Of a stretch of 7,192 nt of DNA, positions 1 through 5,157 are shown one piece after another. The notes beneath the pieces are model-generated. The model was not told the DNA's origin. It saw only the letters and a list, made by a program, of their open reading frames with translations, and did not search any database. Source of the DNA: Chloroflexota bacterium (lineage in GTDB: Bacteria; Chloroflexota; Dehalococcoidia; SHYM01); assembly GCA_016199375.1 (NCBI GenBank), contig JACQGV010000126.1:1-7192 (forward strand), given 5' to 3'. Made by a program: the position numbers and the translations under genes. Numbering within the stretch: position 1 is the stretch's first letter; each line of letters starts with the position of its first letter.

Positions 1-1
1 G

Positions 2-202
2 ACTCTGAGCGAAGAGCAGGCCAGGGAGGGCTACTGGGTCGAGACCAGCGGCAGCTATGCGCTTGTCTGGCACCAGAAGAACCAGATAGCGCTCCTGTCG
101 CTCTCGCCGGACATCGCCCGCAAGGTCCAGGATGTGGTGGAGCGGAGGCGCAAGGAGCTCAAGGAGGTCGAGGAGAAGACCGGCTGGAAGCCGAACCAGT
201 AG
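2..202 (+). CDS. 3' end of an unrecognised gene (partial)
   Basis: This reading frame is open from the window edge to a TAG stop at 200-202 and supplies the last 66 residues of a protein whose start lies outside. I do not recognise the family. The visible part suggests a short beta strand (YALVWHQKNQIALLSL, roughly residues 20-35 of the fragment) followed by a long charged helix rich in Arg, Lys and Glu (around ARKVQDVVERRRKEL), ending in GWKPNQ. Third codon positions are mostly G or C, as in the clear genes nearby, which supports real coding. It runs in the same direction as polX, 83 bases upstream, so co-transcription is possible but not shown. No function is proposed. Confidence 0.7.
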   Translation, partial: TLSEEQAREGYWVETSGSYALVWHQKNQIALLSLSPDIARKVQDVVERRRKELKEVEEKTGWKPNQ

Positions 203-285
203 ATGAGCGGGGCTCCCGTAAGGCCGAGCGGTGCCCTTCCTTAATAGAGAAGCCGCTGCGGCTGCAAGGGCAGTCCCTGGGTGAA

Positions 286-2025
286 GTGAACAACGCGCAG
301 ATAGCCGACATCCTGGACGCCATCGCCAGCCTCTTGGAGCTGAAGGGCGAGGAGCGTTTCAAGGTAGTCGCCTACCAGCGGGCGGCCCGGGCCATCGCCC
401 TGCATCCCAAGGAGATGGTGCTGGCCCTGAAGGAGGGCGACGACCTGCGCGCCATCCCTGGCATCGGCAAGTCCATCGCTGAGAAGATCGAGGAGCTGGT
501 GCGCAGCGGGCGGCTGGAGTATTTCGAGGAGCTGAAGGCGCAGTTCCCACCCGGCGTCACCGAGCTGCTCCACATCCCCGGCGTGGGGCCCAAGACCGCC
601 CTCAAACTGGTGCAAGAGCTGGGGGTGACATCCCTGGAGGAGCTGGAGGCAGCCGTTGCCGACGGGCGGGTGGCCGGGCTGCCGGGGCTGGGCGCCAAGT
701 CGGCCGAAAATATCGAGCGGCGCTTGCGGGAGCTGCGGGCCAAGGAGCGGCGTATCCCTTTGGGCGCGGCCCTCCCCATAGCGGAGGAGTTGCTGGCGGG
801 GCTGCGCCAGGTGCCTGGGGTGCGCCAGGCCAGCGCCGCGGGGTCCCTGCGGCGCTTCCGGGAGACGGTGGGCGACATTGACCTCATGGGCACCGCCGAC
901 GACCCGCCGGCGGCCATCGCGGCCTTCGTGGCCCTGCCCCAGGTGAAGGCGGCGCTGGCCCAAGGCCCCACCAAGGCCACCGTGCTGGTCCATAGCGGGC
1001 TCCAGGTGGACCTGCGGCTGGTGGAGCACCAGGACTTCGGTTCGCTGCTGCAGCACTTCACGGGCAGCAAGGAGCATAACGTGGCGCTGCGGGAGTGGGC
1101 GCGGCGCCGGGGCTACTCCGTCAGCGAGTACGGCATCGCGGAGATCGCGAGCGGCCGCGTCCACCACTTCCAGCGGGAGGAAGAGGTCTACCGCTTCCTG
1201 GGGCTCCAGTTCATCCCTCCGGAGATACGGGAGGCCCGGGGCGAGATCGAGCTGGCCGCGCGAGGCGCCCTGCCGCGCCTGGTGGAGGCGGACGACATCC
1301 GGGGCGACCTCCACGCCCACACCGATTGGACCGATGGCCAGGACTCCCTGGAGGCGATGGTGCGGGCCGCCAGGGAGCGCGGCTATGCCTACCTGGCCAT
1401 CACCGACCACTCCGTGGGCCGGGGCATCACCAACGGCCTCTCCGTCGAGCGATTGCGGGAGCAACGCAAGCTGTTGCAGTCCGTGGAGCAGCAGGTGGGC
1501 GGCATCCGCGTGTTCCACGGCACCGAGGTGGATATCCGGGCCGACGGCACCCTGGACTATCCGGATGAGGTGCTGGCGGAGCTGGATGTGGTGGTGGCCA
1601 GCCTCCATTCCGCCTTGCAGCAGCCGGCGGAGCGGATGACGGAGCGGGTGCTGCGGGCGCTGGCCAACCCCCACGTGGACGTTTTTGGCCATCCCAGCGC
1701 CCGGCTCCTGGGCGAGCGGCCTCCCGTGGAGCTGGACTGGGAGGCGGTCTTCCACCAGGCGTCAAGGACGGGCGTGGCGCTGGAGATCAACGCCTCGCCG
1801 GGGCGGCTGGACCTGAAAGACGTCCACGTGTCCAGGGCGCGGGAGCTGGGCTGCCGCTTCCTGGTGAACACCGATGCCCACGCCGCCCGGCACTTCGCCG
1901 CCATCCGATACGGGGTCGGGGTCGCCCGGCGCGCCTGGTGCGAGTCCCAGCATATACTCAATAGTCGCCCCCTGGCCGAGTTCGAGGACTTTCTGTATCA
2001 TCGGCAGGTGGTGTCCGGGCTATGA
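286..2025 (+). CDS. polX: DNA polymerase X with C-terminal PHP phosphoesterase domain
   Basis: Bacterial family X DNA polymerase, expected to fill short gaps during base-excision or end repair; the PHP domain in this family supplies Mn-dependent 3'-5' exonuclease and end-cleaning activity. The 579 residues match the usual bacterial length (about 570-580). In order: an N-terminal 8-kDa-type region with helix-hairpin-helix motifs near residues 54-72 (IPGIGKS), 94-113 (IPGVGPKTA) and 129-147 (LPGLGAKSA). Next is the nucleotidyltransferase core with GS at 186-187, DID at 197-199 and a third aspartate at D242 (VDLRLV), so the metal triad looks intact. The PHP domain follows, with HAHTDWTDG (H343, H345), ITDHS (D374, H375), HGTEVD (E414), H441, FGHP (H469) and NTDAH (D530, H532); all expected metal ligands appear present. 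The start is GTG at 286, giving the typical MNNAQIADIL opening; no upstream in-frame ATG or GTG exists after the preceding gene and the ribosome binding site is weak. Its stop overlaps the next gene by ATGA. Confidence 0.96.
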   Translation: MNNAQIADILDAIASLLELKGEERFKVVAYQRAARAIALHPKEMVLALKEGDDLRAIPGIGKSIAEKIEELVRSGRLEYFEELKAQFPPGVTELLHIPGVGPKTALKLVQELGVTSLEELEAAVADGRVAGLPGLGAKSAENIERRLRELRAKERRIPLGAALPIAEELLAGLRQVPGVRQASAAGSLRRFRETVGDIDLMGTADDPPAAIAAFVALPQVKAALAQGPTKATVLVHSGLQVDLRLVEHQDFGSLLQHFTGSKEHNVALREWARRRGYSVSEYGIAEIASGRVHHFQREEEVYRFLGLQFIPPEIREARGEIELAARGALPRLVEADDIRGDLHAHTDWTDGQDSLEAMVRAARERGYAYLAITDHSVGRGITNGLSVERLREQRKLLQSVEQQVGGIRVFHGTEVDIRADGTLDYPDEVLAELDVVVASLHSALQQPAERMTERVLRALANPHVDVFGHPSARLLGERPPVELDWEAVFHQASRTGVALEINASPGRLDLKDVHVSRARELGCRFLVNTDAHAARHFAAIRYGVGVARRAWCESQHILNSRPLAEFEDFLYHRQVVSGL

Positions 2026-2318
2026 GCGGTGCACAGACGTCGCCGATAGGGGACGAGGCCCGCCGGCGGGCAGAGCGCCGGGTGGGGGCCCGGCTGGGCT
2101 TCCTCAGCCATTTGCTCCTTTTTGCCCTGGTGAACCTGGCGCTGGCAACGGTCAATGCCCTCGCGACGCCCAGCTTCTGGTGGTTCCCCTGGCCGCTCTT
2201 GGGATGGGGGATCGCCCTGGCCGTCCACGCCGTCAATGTGTTCGCGCTGGAGGGGTGGCGCGAGGCCTGGGTGCGCCGGGAGGAGGAGCGGGAGCTCCGG
2301 CGGCTCCAGGGGAGATGA
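2022..2318 (+). CDS. 2TM-domain small membrane protein
   Basis: A 98-residue protein of the 2TM-domain family (PF13239 type), an inner-membrane domain of unknown biochemical role. A charged N-terminal segment (EARRRAERRVGARLGF) leads into two predicted membrane helices at about residues 27-47 and 55-74. Family-typical residues are visible: H30 in FLSHLL, VN at 37-38, TVNAL at 43-47, the aromatic FWWFPWPLLGWG at 52-63, and H69 in LAVHAVNVF. A highly charged helix (REEERELRR) forms the cytoplasmic tail. The ATG at 2022 overlaps the polX stop as ATGA, indicating translational coupling. The stop overlaps the next possible start in the same manner. Family members occur alone or fused to sensor or LytTR-type domains; here it stands alone. 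Its link with polX is positional only. Confidence 0.88.
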   Translation: MSGAQTSPIGDEARRRAERRVGARLGFLSHLLLFALVNLALATVNALATPSFWWFPWPLLGWGIALAVHAVNVFALEGWREAWVRREEERELRRLQGR

Positions 2319-3106
2319 GGCCGGCTGCCATGGACAAGGGGCTGAATGCGACCGAGATTAGGGTGGGCTGCGACCCCCGCCAGGGGCAGCTCTCGGTGGC
2401 TGACTTGGAGGCCCTGGAGCTACTGCGAGGGGACCTGGCCGCCGGGCGGGACTGGTACGCAGCCCTGCTGCAGGCGATGGCGCTCTGGGGCAGCCGCCGG
2501 GAGGTCGTGGAGGGCCGGGAATATCTTTATCTTATCGCCGACGAGGCCTTCGATTGGCTCGCCCTGGCGGAGCGGTTGCTGCTGGCTGCGGACGGCCAGG
2601 TCCCCAAGGCAGAGAAGGATGCCCTCTTGCGGCGGGGCCAGCCACCGCGGGCGCTGCCCGAGGCCGAGTTCAGGCGGCTGCTGGGGCCCGCCAAGTACCG
2701 GGCTTACCTGAACTACTTCTACGGCGTCACCGTGGAGCAGGCCCTCCAGCAGGCCGTAGCCGGCGAGGCGCGCAAGGAGCGCCGCTGCCGGGGGCTGGTC
2801 GGCAACCGCGGGCTGAGCCGCGAGGCCTTTCGCCGGATATACGGCGAAGAGCAGGAGGCGCTGGTCGCCCAGTTCCGGCAGGAGCAGGGGCGCGCCGGGG
2901 GGCCATCTTTCACCCCCACCCAGCGCAAGGCCCTTCTCTATTGGCTGTTCAAGTACCGGCTGGCCCATTGCGACCAGGCGCGGGTGGCCAGCGACACGAA
3001 GAAGGGCTTGCGCCACCTGGAGCGGAGCGGGTGGAGGGGCCCGGTCGCTGGCGCGGCGGAGGTGGAGCCAGCGCTCAGGCGAGGACCTGGTCCAGGTCCT
3101 GCATGA
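2315..3106 (+). CDS. Conserved-looking hypothetical protein, 263 residues
   Basis: I do not recognise this family. The protein is soluble-looking and mostly helical, with no signal peptide or membrane segment. Distinct stretches include LSVADLEALELL (26-37), an aromatic core DWYAALLQAMALWG (46-59), YLYLIADEAFDWLALAERLL (70-89), and a basic region around KYRAYLNYFYGVTVEQAL (127-144) and KALLYWLFKYRLAH (205-218). Two cysteines, C158 and C219, do not form a metal motif. The ATG at 2315 overlaps the upstream stop (ATGA), copying the junction before it; an in-frame ATG at 2330 has a better-spaced GAGG (2317-2320) and would give 258 residues. The last part (from about residue 235) is Gly/Pro/Arg-rich and lies partly in a 32-base antisense overlap with the convergent gene, so the C-terminus may be a recent extension. 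Codon use matches polX, and it most likely belongs to the same transcript. Confidence 0.8.
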   Translation: MRPAAMDKGLNATEIRVGCDPRQGQLSVADLEALELLRGDLAAGRDWYAALLQAMALWGSRREVVEGREYLYLIADEAFDWLALAERLLLAADGQVPKAEKDALLRRGQPPRALPEAEFRRLLGPAKYRAYLNYFYGVTVEQALQQAVAGEARKERRCRGLVGNRGLSREAFRRIYGEEQEALVAQFRQEQGRAGGPSFTPTQRKALLYWLFKYRLAHCDQARVASDTKKGLRHLERSGWRGPVAGAAEVEPALRRGPGPGPA

Positions 3107-3395
3107 GGGCCAGTCGGGCCGGGGGCGCCAGGCGGGAGAGCTCGGCGGGGGCCTCGAAGCCGCGGGCCTTGCCCCAGTTTCGCCATTCCCGCTCGATGTA
3201 CTGGTCTATCTCCGCCAGGAGAGAGTCAATCTCCTCCACCGCGGGCGGGCGCCGGCGCCAGCGGTAGGCCGGGTCGGGCAGGCGGGCGGGCGCCGTGCCC
3301 TGCTCCAGGGCCAGGAACCAGTCCTGGAGCACATCTATGATGTGGCGGGTCTCTTCCTCGGGGGCGTCAGCGCCCCAGATGTTGTTGGCGCTCAT
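3075..3395 (-). CDS. Hypothetical protein, 106 residues
   Basis: Unrecognised small acidic protein. It begins MSANNIWGADAPEEE, continues with an amphipathic helix (RHIIDVLQDWFLALEQG, residues 17-33), a Pro/Arg-rich linker (LPDPAYRWRRRPPAVEE) and a second helical half (IDSLLAEIDQYIEREWRNW), ending MQDLDQVLA. There is no signal peptide, membrane span or metal motif. The ATG at 3393-3395 is preceded by GAGGG with a spacing of about 6-7 bases. It is the last gene of a probable three-gene minus-strand unit, starting 38 bases after the stop of the 46-residue gene. Its 3' end overlaps the plus-strand 263-residue gene by 32 bases in convergent orientation, and that overlap contains a 19-base palindrome. 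Codon third positions are strongly G/C. Function unknown. Confidence 0.72.
   Translation of the reverse strand: MSANNIWGADAPEEETRHIIDVLQDWFLALEQGTAPARLPDPAYRWRRRPPAVEEIDSLLAEIDQYIEREWRNWGKARGFEAPAELSRLAPPARLALMQDLDQVLA
3082..3100. terminator. 19-base perfect palindrome in a convergent gene overlap
   Basis: AGGACCTGG, a central T, then CCAGGTCCT: nine-base arms that are exact reverse complements. It could fold as an eight-base stem with a three-base loop in RNA from either strand, at the point where two convergent genes overlap. There is no T-run on either side, so a classical intrinsic terminator is not met; it may act as a weak bidirectional stop, a 3'-end stabiliser or a protein site. Confidence 0.4.
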
Positions 3396-3433
3396 AGCTC
3401 ACCCTCACGGTGGCCGCAGGCGTTGGCTCCCAG

Positions 3434-3574
3434 CTAGGGGCGCAGGGTGCGCCGGATCTTGGTGCCGACGTCGGTCTTCTGCTGCGGGCAGAGCTCGTCA
3501 GGCGCCAACCTTCTTAGCGGCTCCGGCGTCGTGGCGGGCCTTACGGTGATGTCGGGGCTTGTTCTTACCGGCAT
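3434..3574 (-). CDS. Hidden small gene, 46 residues, unknown function
   Basis: A short open frame that a length cutoff would hide. It starts at the ATG at 3572-3574 and stops at TAG 3434-3436. A strong Shine-Dalgarno (GGGGAGGG, plus-strand 3581-3588) sits about 7 bases upstream of that start; a second in-frame ATG at 3578-3580 would add two residues but lies too close to the site. The protein begins MPVRTSPDITV and ends DVGTKIRRTLRP, with one cysteine (LCPQQK) and a Pro-rich middle. In the stretch not overlapped by another gene (about 20 codons), essentially every third position is G or C, which is strong evidence of selection as coding sequence. It overlaps the last 77 bases of the upstream 145-residue gene in another frame and precedes the 106-residue gene by 38 bases. 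I do not recognise it. Confidence 0.72.
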   Translation of the reverse strand: MPVRTSPDITVRPATTPEPLRRLAPDELCPQQKTDVGTKIRRTLRP

Positions 3575-3935
3575 GCTCATCCCTCCCCACCGCTGCCGCC
3601 AGGTCTTCGATGACCTCTCCGGCCTGGGCCTCGGTGTCGAACTCCAAAAGGATGCGGTAGATTTTCTTCTTGAGGGTCAAGCCCACCGGCTGGTGGCCGA
3701 TCTGCATGGTGATGGGGATGCGGTCGCGGGCCAGCCACGCCTCCTTCTCGGTGAGGGCGAGGGTCACCGGGGTGAGCTCGCTGCCATCCTGGTTTTGCTG
3801 GATGAAGGCCGAACCGAGCTTCAGCAGGAGGGGCTTGGCGACGCGGACCCCCTCCTCGGTGTCGTCGTTCTTCAGGACTGACTCCAGGGCATAGGTCTCC
3901 TCCCGGGTCAGCTCTAATAGTTTGCTGTTGTCCAT
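3498..3935 (-). CDS. Hypothetical protein, 145 residues, first gene of a three-gene unit
   Basis: Unrecognised cytoplasmic protein. The N-terminal 118 residues look like a compact alpha/beta domain: LLELTREETYALESVLK (6-22), KPLLLKLGSAFIQQNQDGSE (34-53), PVTLALTEKEAWLARDRIP (56-74), then two strands around MQIGHQPVGLTLKKKIYRILLEF (77-99) and an acidic helix (AQAGEVIEDLAAAVG). The final 25 residues (about 121-145) are Lys/Arg/His-rich and fall in the region that also encodes the 46-residue gene in another frame. This tail may be real, possibly nucleic-acid-binding, or a read-through after a lost stop. The ATG at 3933-3935 is preceded by AAAGGAG and GGGGGA on the minus strand, the latter about 8 bases upstream. 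A near-consensus promoter lies just upstream, so this gene leads the unit. Function unknown. Confidence 0.82.
   Translation of the reverse strand: MDNSKLLELTREETYALESVLKNDDTEEGVRVAKPLLLKLGSAFIQQNQDGSELTPVTLALTEKEAWLARDRIPITMQIGHQPVGLTLKKKIYRILLEFDTEAQAGEVIEDLAAAVGRDEHAGKNKPRHHRKARHDAGAAKKVGA
3581..3588 (-). promoter_or_regulatory. Shine-Dalgarno of the hidden 46-residue gene
   Basis: The minus-strand sequence GGGGAGGG lies inside the coding region of the upstream gene and is about 7 bases from the ATG at 3572-3574. It decides the start of the small gene and argues that the overlap is functional. Confidence 0.65.
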
Positions 3936-3962
3936 GGCATCTATCCCCCACTCCTTTTACAT

Positions 3963-3991
3963 ACGATAACAGTGGGAATGCGGATTGTCAA
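3963..3991 (-). promoter_or_regulatory. Sigma-70-type promoter for the three-gene unit
   Basis: On the minus strand a perfect -35 TTGACA (plus 3986-3991) is followed by a 17-base spacer and a -10 of TATCGT (plus 3963-3968, four of six consensus bases). The predicted start of transcription near 3956 gives a leader of about 20 bases carrying AAAGGAG before the ATG at 3935. Confidence 0.7.
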
Positions 3992-4091
3992 TAAAAAAGC
4001 ATTAATACTTTTAGAAGACACAATGCCCGCGAAGACGGCGGCGCTCAGCGCCAAGCAGGCCAGTGGCGTCACGGAGAGCCTCGTACATGAC

Positions 4092-4113
4092 GAAACTAGG
4101 CTGTAACAGTTTC
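4092..4113. promoter_or_regulatory. Inverted repeat, possible operator
   Basis: GAAACT at 4092-4097 and its exact reverse complement AGTTTC at 4108-4113 are separated by 10 bases. The spacer holds a second dyad, CTGT-A-ACAG (4101-4109), overlapping it. The half-site spacing (centres 16 bases apart) suits a dimeric winged-helix protein. It lies about 50 bases upstream of the regulator's -35 box and about 100 bases upstream of the divergent -35. The SufR-like product next door is the obvious candidate ligand, by position only. Confidence 0.4.
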
Positions 4114-4165
4114 CAACATTTCGCTATGGTAGGAGGGCGCGCTCTGCCGATTGAAAACATTTATA

Positions 4166-4194
4166 TTGACAAACCCTCGCCAGTATGGTATATT
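4166..4194 (+). promoter_or_regulatory. Sigma-70-type promoter for the SufR-like regulator
   Basis: A perfect -35 TTGACA (4166-4171), 17-base spacer and -10 TATATT (4189-4194, five of six consensus bases). Transcription should begin near 4201, leaving a leader of about 35 bases that contains the ribosome binding site GGAAAGG at 4221-4227, eight bases from the ATG at 4236. This placement rules out any coding start upstream of 4201 on the same transcript. Confidence 0.75.
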
Positions 4195-4235
4195 CGCCCC
4201 GGAATTTTCTTGGCCCTAATGGAAAGGCTGGCCCT

Positions 4236-4937
4236 ATGGACGACACCCGCGGTCAGATCATAGCCATCCTCCAGCGGCGCAAGCAGGCGACGGCGAGGGA
4301 GGTGGCCCAGGACCTGGGCGTCACCGAGGCGACGGTGCGCCGCCACCTGGAGATACTGCTGCGGGACCTGAAGGTGTCCCGCAGCGTCGAGCGGGGCGGC
4401 CCCGGTCGCCCCAATCATGTGTTCTCAGCGCTGGGCGAAGCCCCATCCCCCGCGCCTGCCGGCCTGCAGCGCCTGGCGGGCGGCCTGCTGTTCGAGGCCG
4501 CGGGTCTGGGCCCCGAACTGGGCGGCCTGGCCGACGGCCACAACCTGGCGGCCGTCCTGGTGGACCGGCTGGCCCACCGCATGGCCCTCACCCACGCCTG
4601 GAGGCTGGTGGACAAGCGGGGCATGGAGTGTCTTCAGGAGGCTGCGGCTGCCCTCCGGGACGAGGGCTATGAAGCCGACTACCAGCGCACCGGGGACGGC
4701 GACCAGATTGTGCTGGCCCGCTGCCCCTTCGGCGACCTGGCGCGGCGCAATCCGGCGCTGTGTAATCTGGAGTCCCGCTTCGTGGCGGGGCTGCTGGGCG
4801 CCGAGGTGGAGCGCCGCTGCGCCATCGCCCAGGGGGCCGACCAGTGCCTGCTGGCAATCCGGGCCGCGCGACCGGCCGCGCCGCCGACGCCTGGGGAGGC
4901 GGAGCCAGCAGGGGCAGGGGTGATGATCAAGGGATAG
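4236..4937 (+). CDS. SufR-like winged-helix regulator with probable Fe-S cysteines
   Basis: A 233-residue transcriptional regulator of the COG2345/SufR type. The N-terminus carries a winged helix-turn-helix: ATAREVAQDLGVTEATVRRH (18-37) as helix-turn-helix and RGGPGRPNHVFSALGE (53-68) as the wing with the family-typical GRP. The C-terminal half contains RCPFGDL (C163), NPALCNLE (C176), VERRC (C195) and ADQC (C204), plus C132. Spacings C163-C176 of 13 and C176-C204 of 28 are the same as I recall for the three [4Fe-4S]-ligating cysteines of characterised SufR proteins, so cluster binding is likely. SufR proteins repress Fe-S assembly genes when the cluster is present. The ATG at 4236 follows GGAAAGG by eight bases and lies downstream of the promoter; an in-frame upstream extension would overlap the -10. 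No suf genes are in the window, so the targets are unknown and autoregulation is plausible. A general COG2345 regulator is the alternative reading. Confidence 0.88.
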   Translation: MDDTRGQIIAILQRRKQATAREVAQDLGVTEATVRRHLEILLRDLKVSRSVERGGPGRPNHVFSALGEAPSPAPAGLQRLAGGLLFEAAGLGPELGGLADGHNLAAVLVDRLAHRMALTHAWRLVDKRGMECLQEAAAALRDEGYEADYQRTGDGDQIVLARCPFGDLARRNPALCNLESRFVAGLLGAEVERRCAIAQGADQCLLAIRAARPAAPPTPGEAEPAGAGVMIKG

Positions 4938-5055
4938 CGAGTTGCCTGTCCGTTCCTCGCAAGCGGATGAGAACTACCGCGTGCGTGCCTTTTGCGGCGT
5001 AGGAAGTCTGGCAAGGTTCGGATCGTTAACGCCACCACTATCAGGACTGCCCCAG

Positions 5056-5085
5056 CGAGGAAAGCCCAAGGCCTTGGTATTACCG
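5056..5085 (+). repeat. Imperfect direct repeat, unit 1
   Basis: This 30-base unit (CGAGGA...CAAGGCCTT...ACCG) matches the unit at 5128-5157 at 24 of 30 positions by eye, with no gaps. The core CAAGGCCTT is identical. Period is 72 bases. Confidence 0.6.
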
Positions 5086-5093
5086 GAGAAGCA

Positions 5094-5112
5094 CCGCGGG
5101 ATGATCCCGCGG
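5094..5112. terminator. 19-base perfect palindrome between convergent genes
   Basis: CCGCGGGAT, a central G, then ATCCCGCGG: nine-base arms that are exact reverse complements. It sits between the two repeat units and between two convergent genes, so a bidirectional terminator-like hairpin is plausible. No T-run follows on either strand, leaving a protein-binding or repeat-element role open. Confidence 0.45.
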
Positions 5113-5127
5113 CATAGTCTCAGCCGT

Positions 5128-5157
5128 CGAGGAGGGCACAAGGCCTTCGCATCACCG
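5128..5157 (+). repeat. Imperfect direct repeat, unit 2
   Basis: Second copy of the 30-base unit. Its last few bases (5152-5157) coincide with the stop codon region of the minus-strand 54-residue gene. Together with unit 1 and the palindrome it may be one copy of a dispersed repeat. Confidence 0.6.

Larger units (their letters stand above)
3936..4235. other. A+T-richer divergent intergenic region
   Basis: This 300-base spacer separates the minus-strand three-gene unit from the plus-strand SufR-like regulator. It contains two outward-facing promoters, a GAAACT/AGTTTC dyad, and a G+C-rich island at about 4022-4091 flanked by A+T-rich sequence. The island includes a small perfect dyad GGCGCT-C-AGCGCC at 4040-4052. 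Short open frames cross it on both strands (27 codons plus, 4023-4106; 49 codons minus, 4011-4160), but neither has a convincing ribosome binding site, so I do not call them genes. Confidence 0.75.
4938..5151. other. Convergent spacer without a supported gene
   Basis: This stretch lies between the stop of the plus-strand regulator and the stop of the minus-strand 54-residue gene. A plus-strand frame from TTG 4942 to TGA 5164-5166 is open but has no ribosome binding site and a mixed, repeat-derived composition, so it is not called. The region contains two imperfect 30-base repeats and a 19-base palindrome, which suggest a termination region or a dispersed repeat. Confidence 0.6.

Noticed and set aside
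241..1755. Long minus-strand open frame (504 codons) opposite polX
   Set aside because: It is antisense to a clear polX gene with intact motifs; its His/Gln/Leu-rich low-complexity translation is typical of a shadow frame in G+C-rich DNA.
1874..2314. Upstream extension of the 263-residue gene to 1874
   Set aside because: The extension runs through polX and the 2TM gene in another frame and gives Pro/Gly-rich nonsense; the start belongs at 2315 or 2330.
2420..3016. Minus-strand frame of 198 codons opposite the 263-residue gene
   Set aside because: Its composition is low-complexity and it has no convincing ribosome binding site; the plus-strand frame fits the coupled run.
3577..3951. Alternative minus-strand frame of 124 codons
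   Set aside because: Gly/Pro/Arg/His-rich shadow of the 145-residue gene; the latter has the better start site and a balanced composition.
4063..4263. Plus-strand frame of 66 codons across the divergent spacer
   Set aside because: It runs through the regulator's promoter and into its coding start, with no ribosome binding site.
4938..5151. tRNA, riboswitch or CRISPR array in the convergent spacer
   Set aside because: No cloverleaf, no conserved riboswitch core and only two imperfect repeat units without regular spacers.
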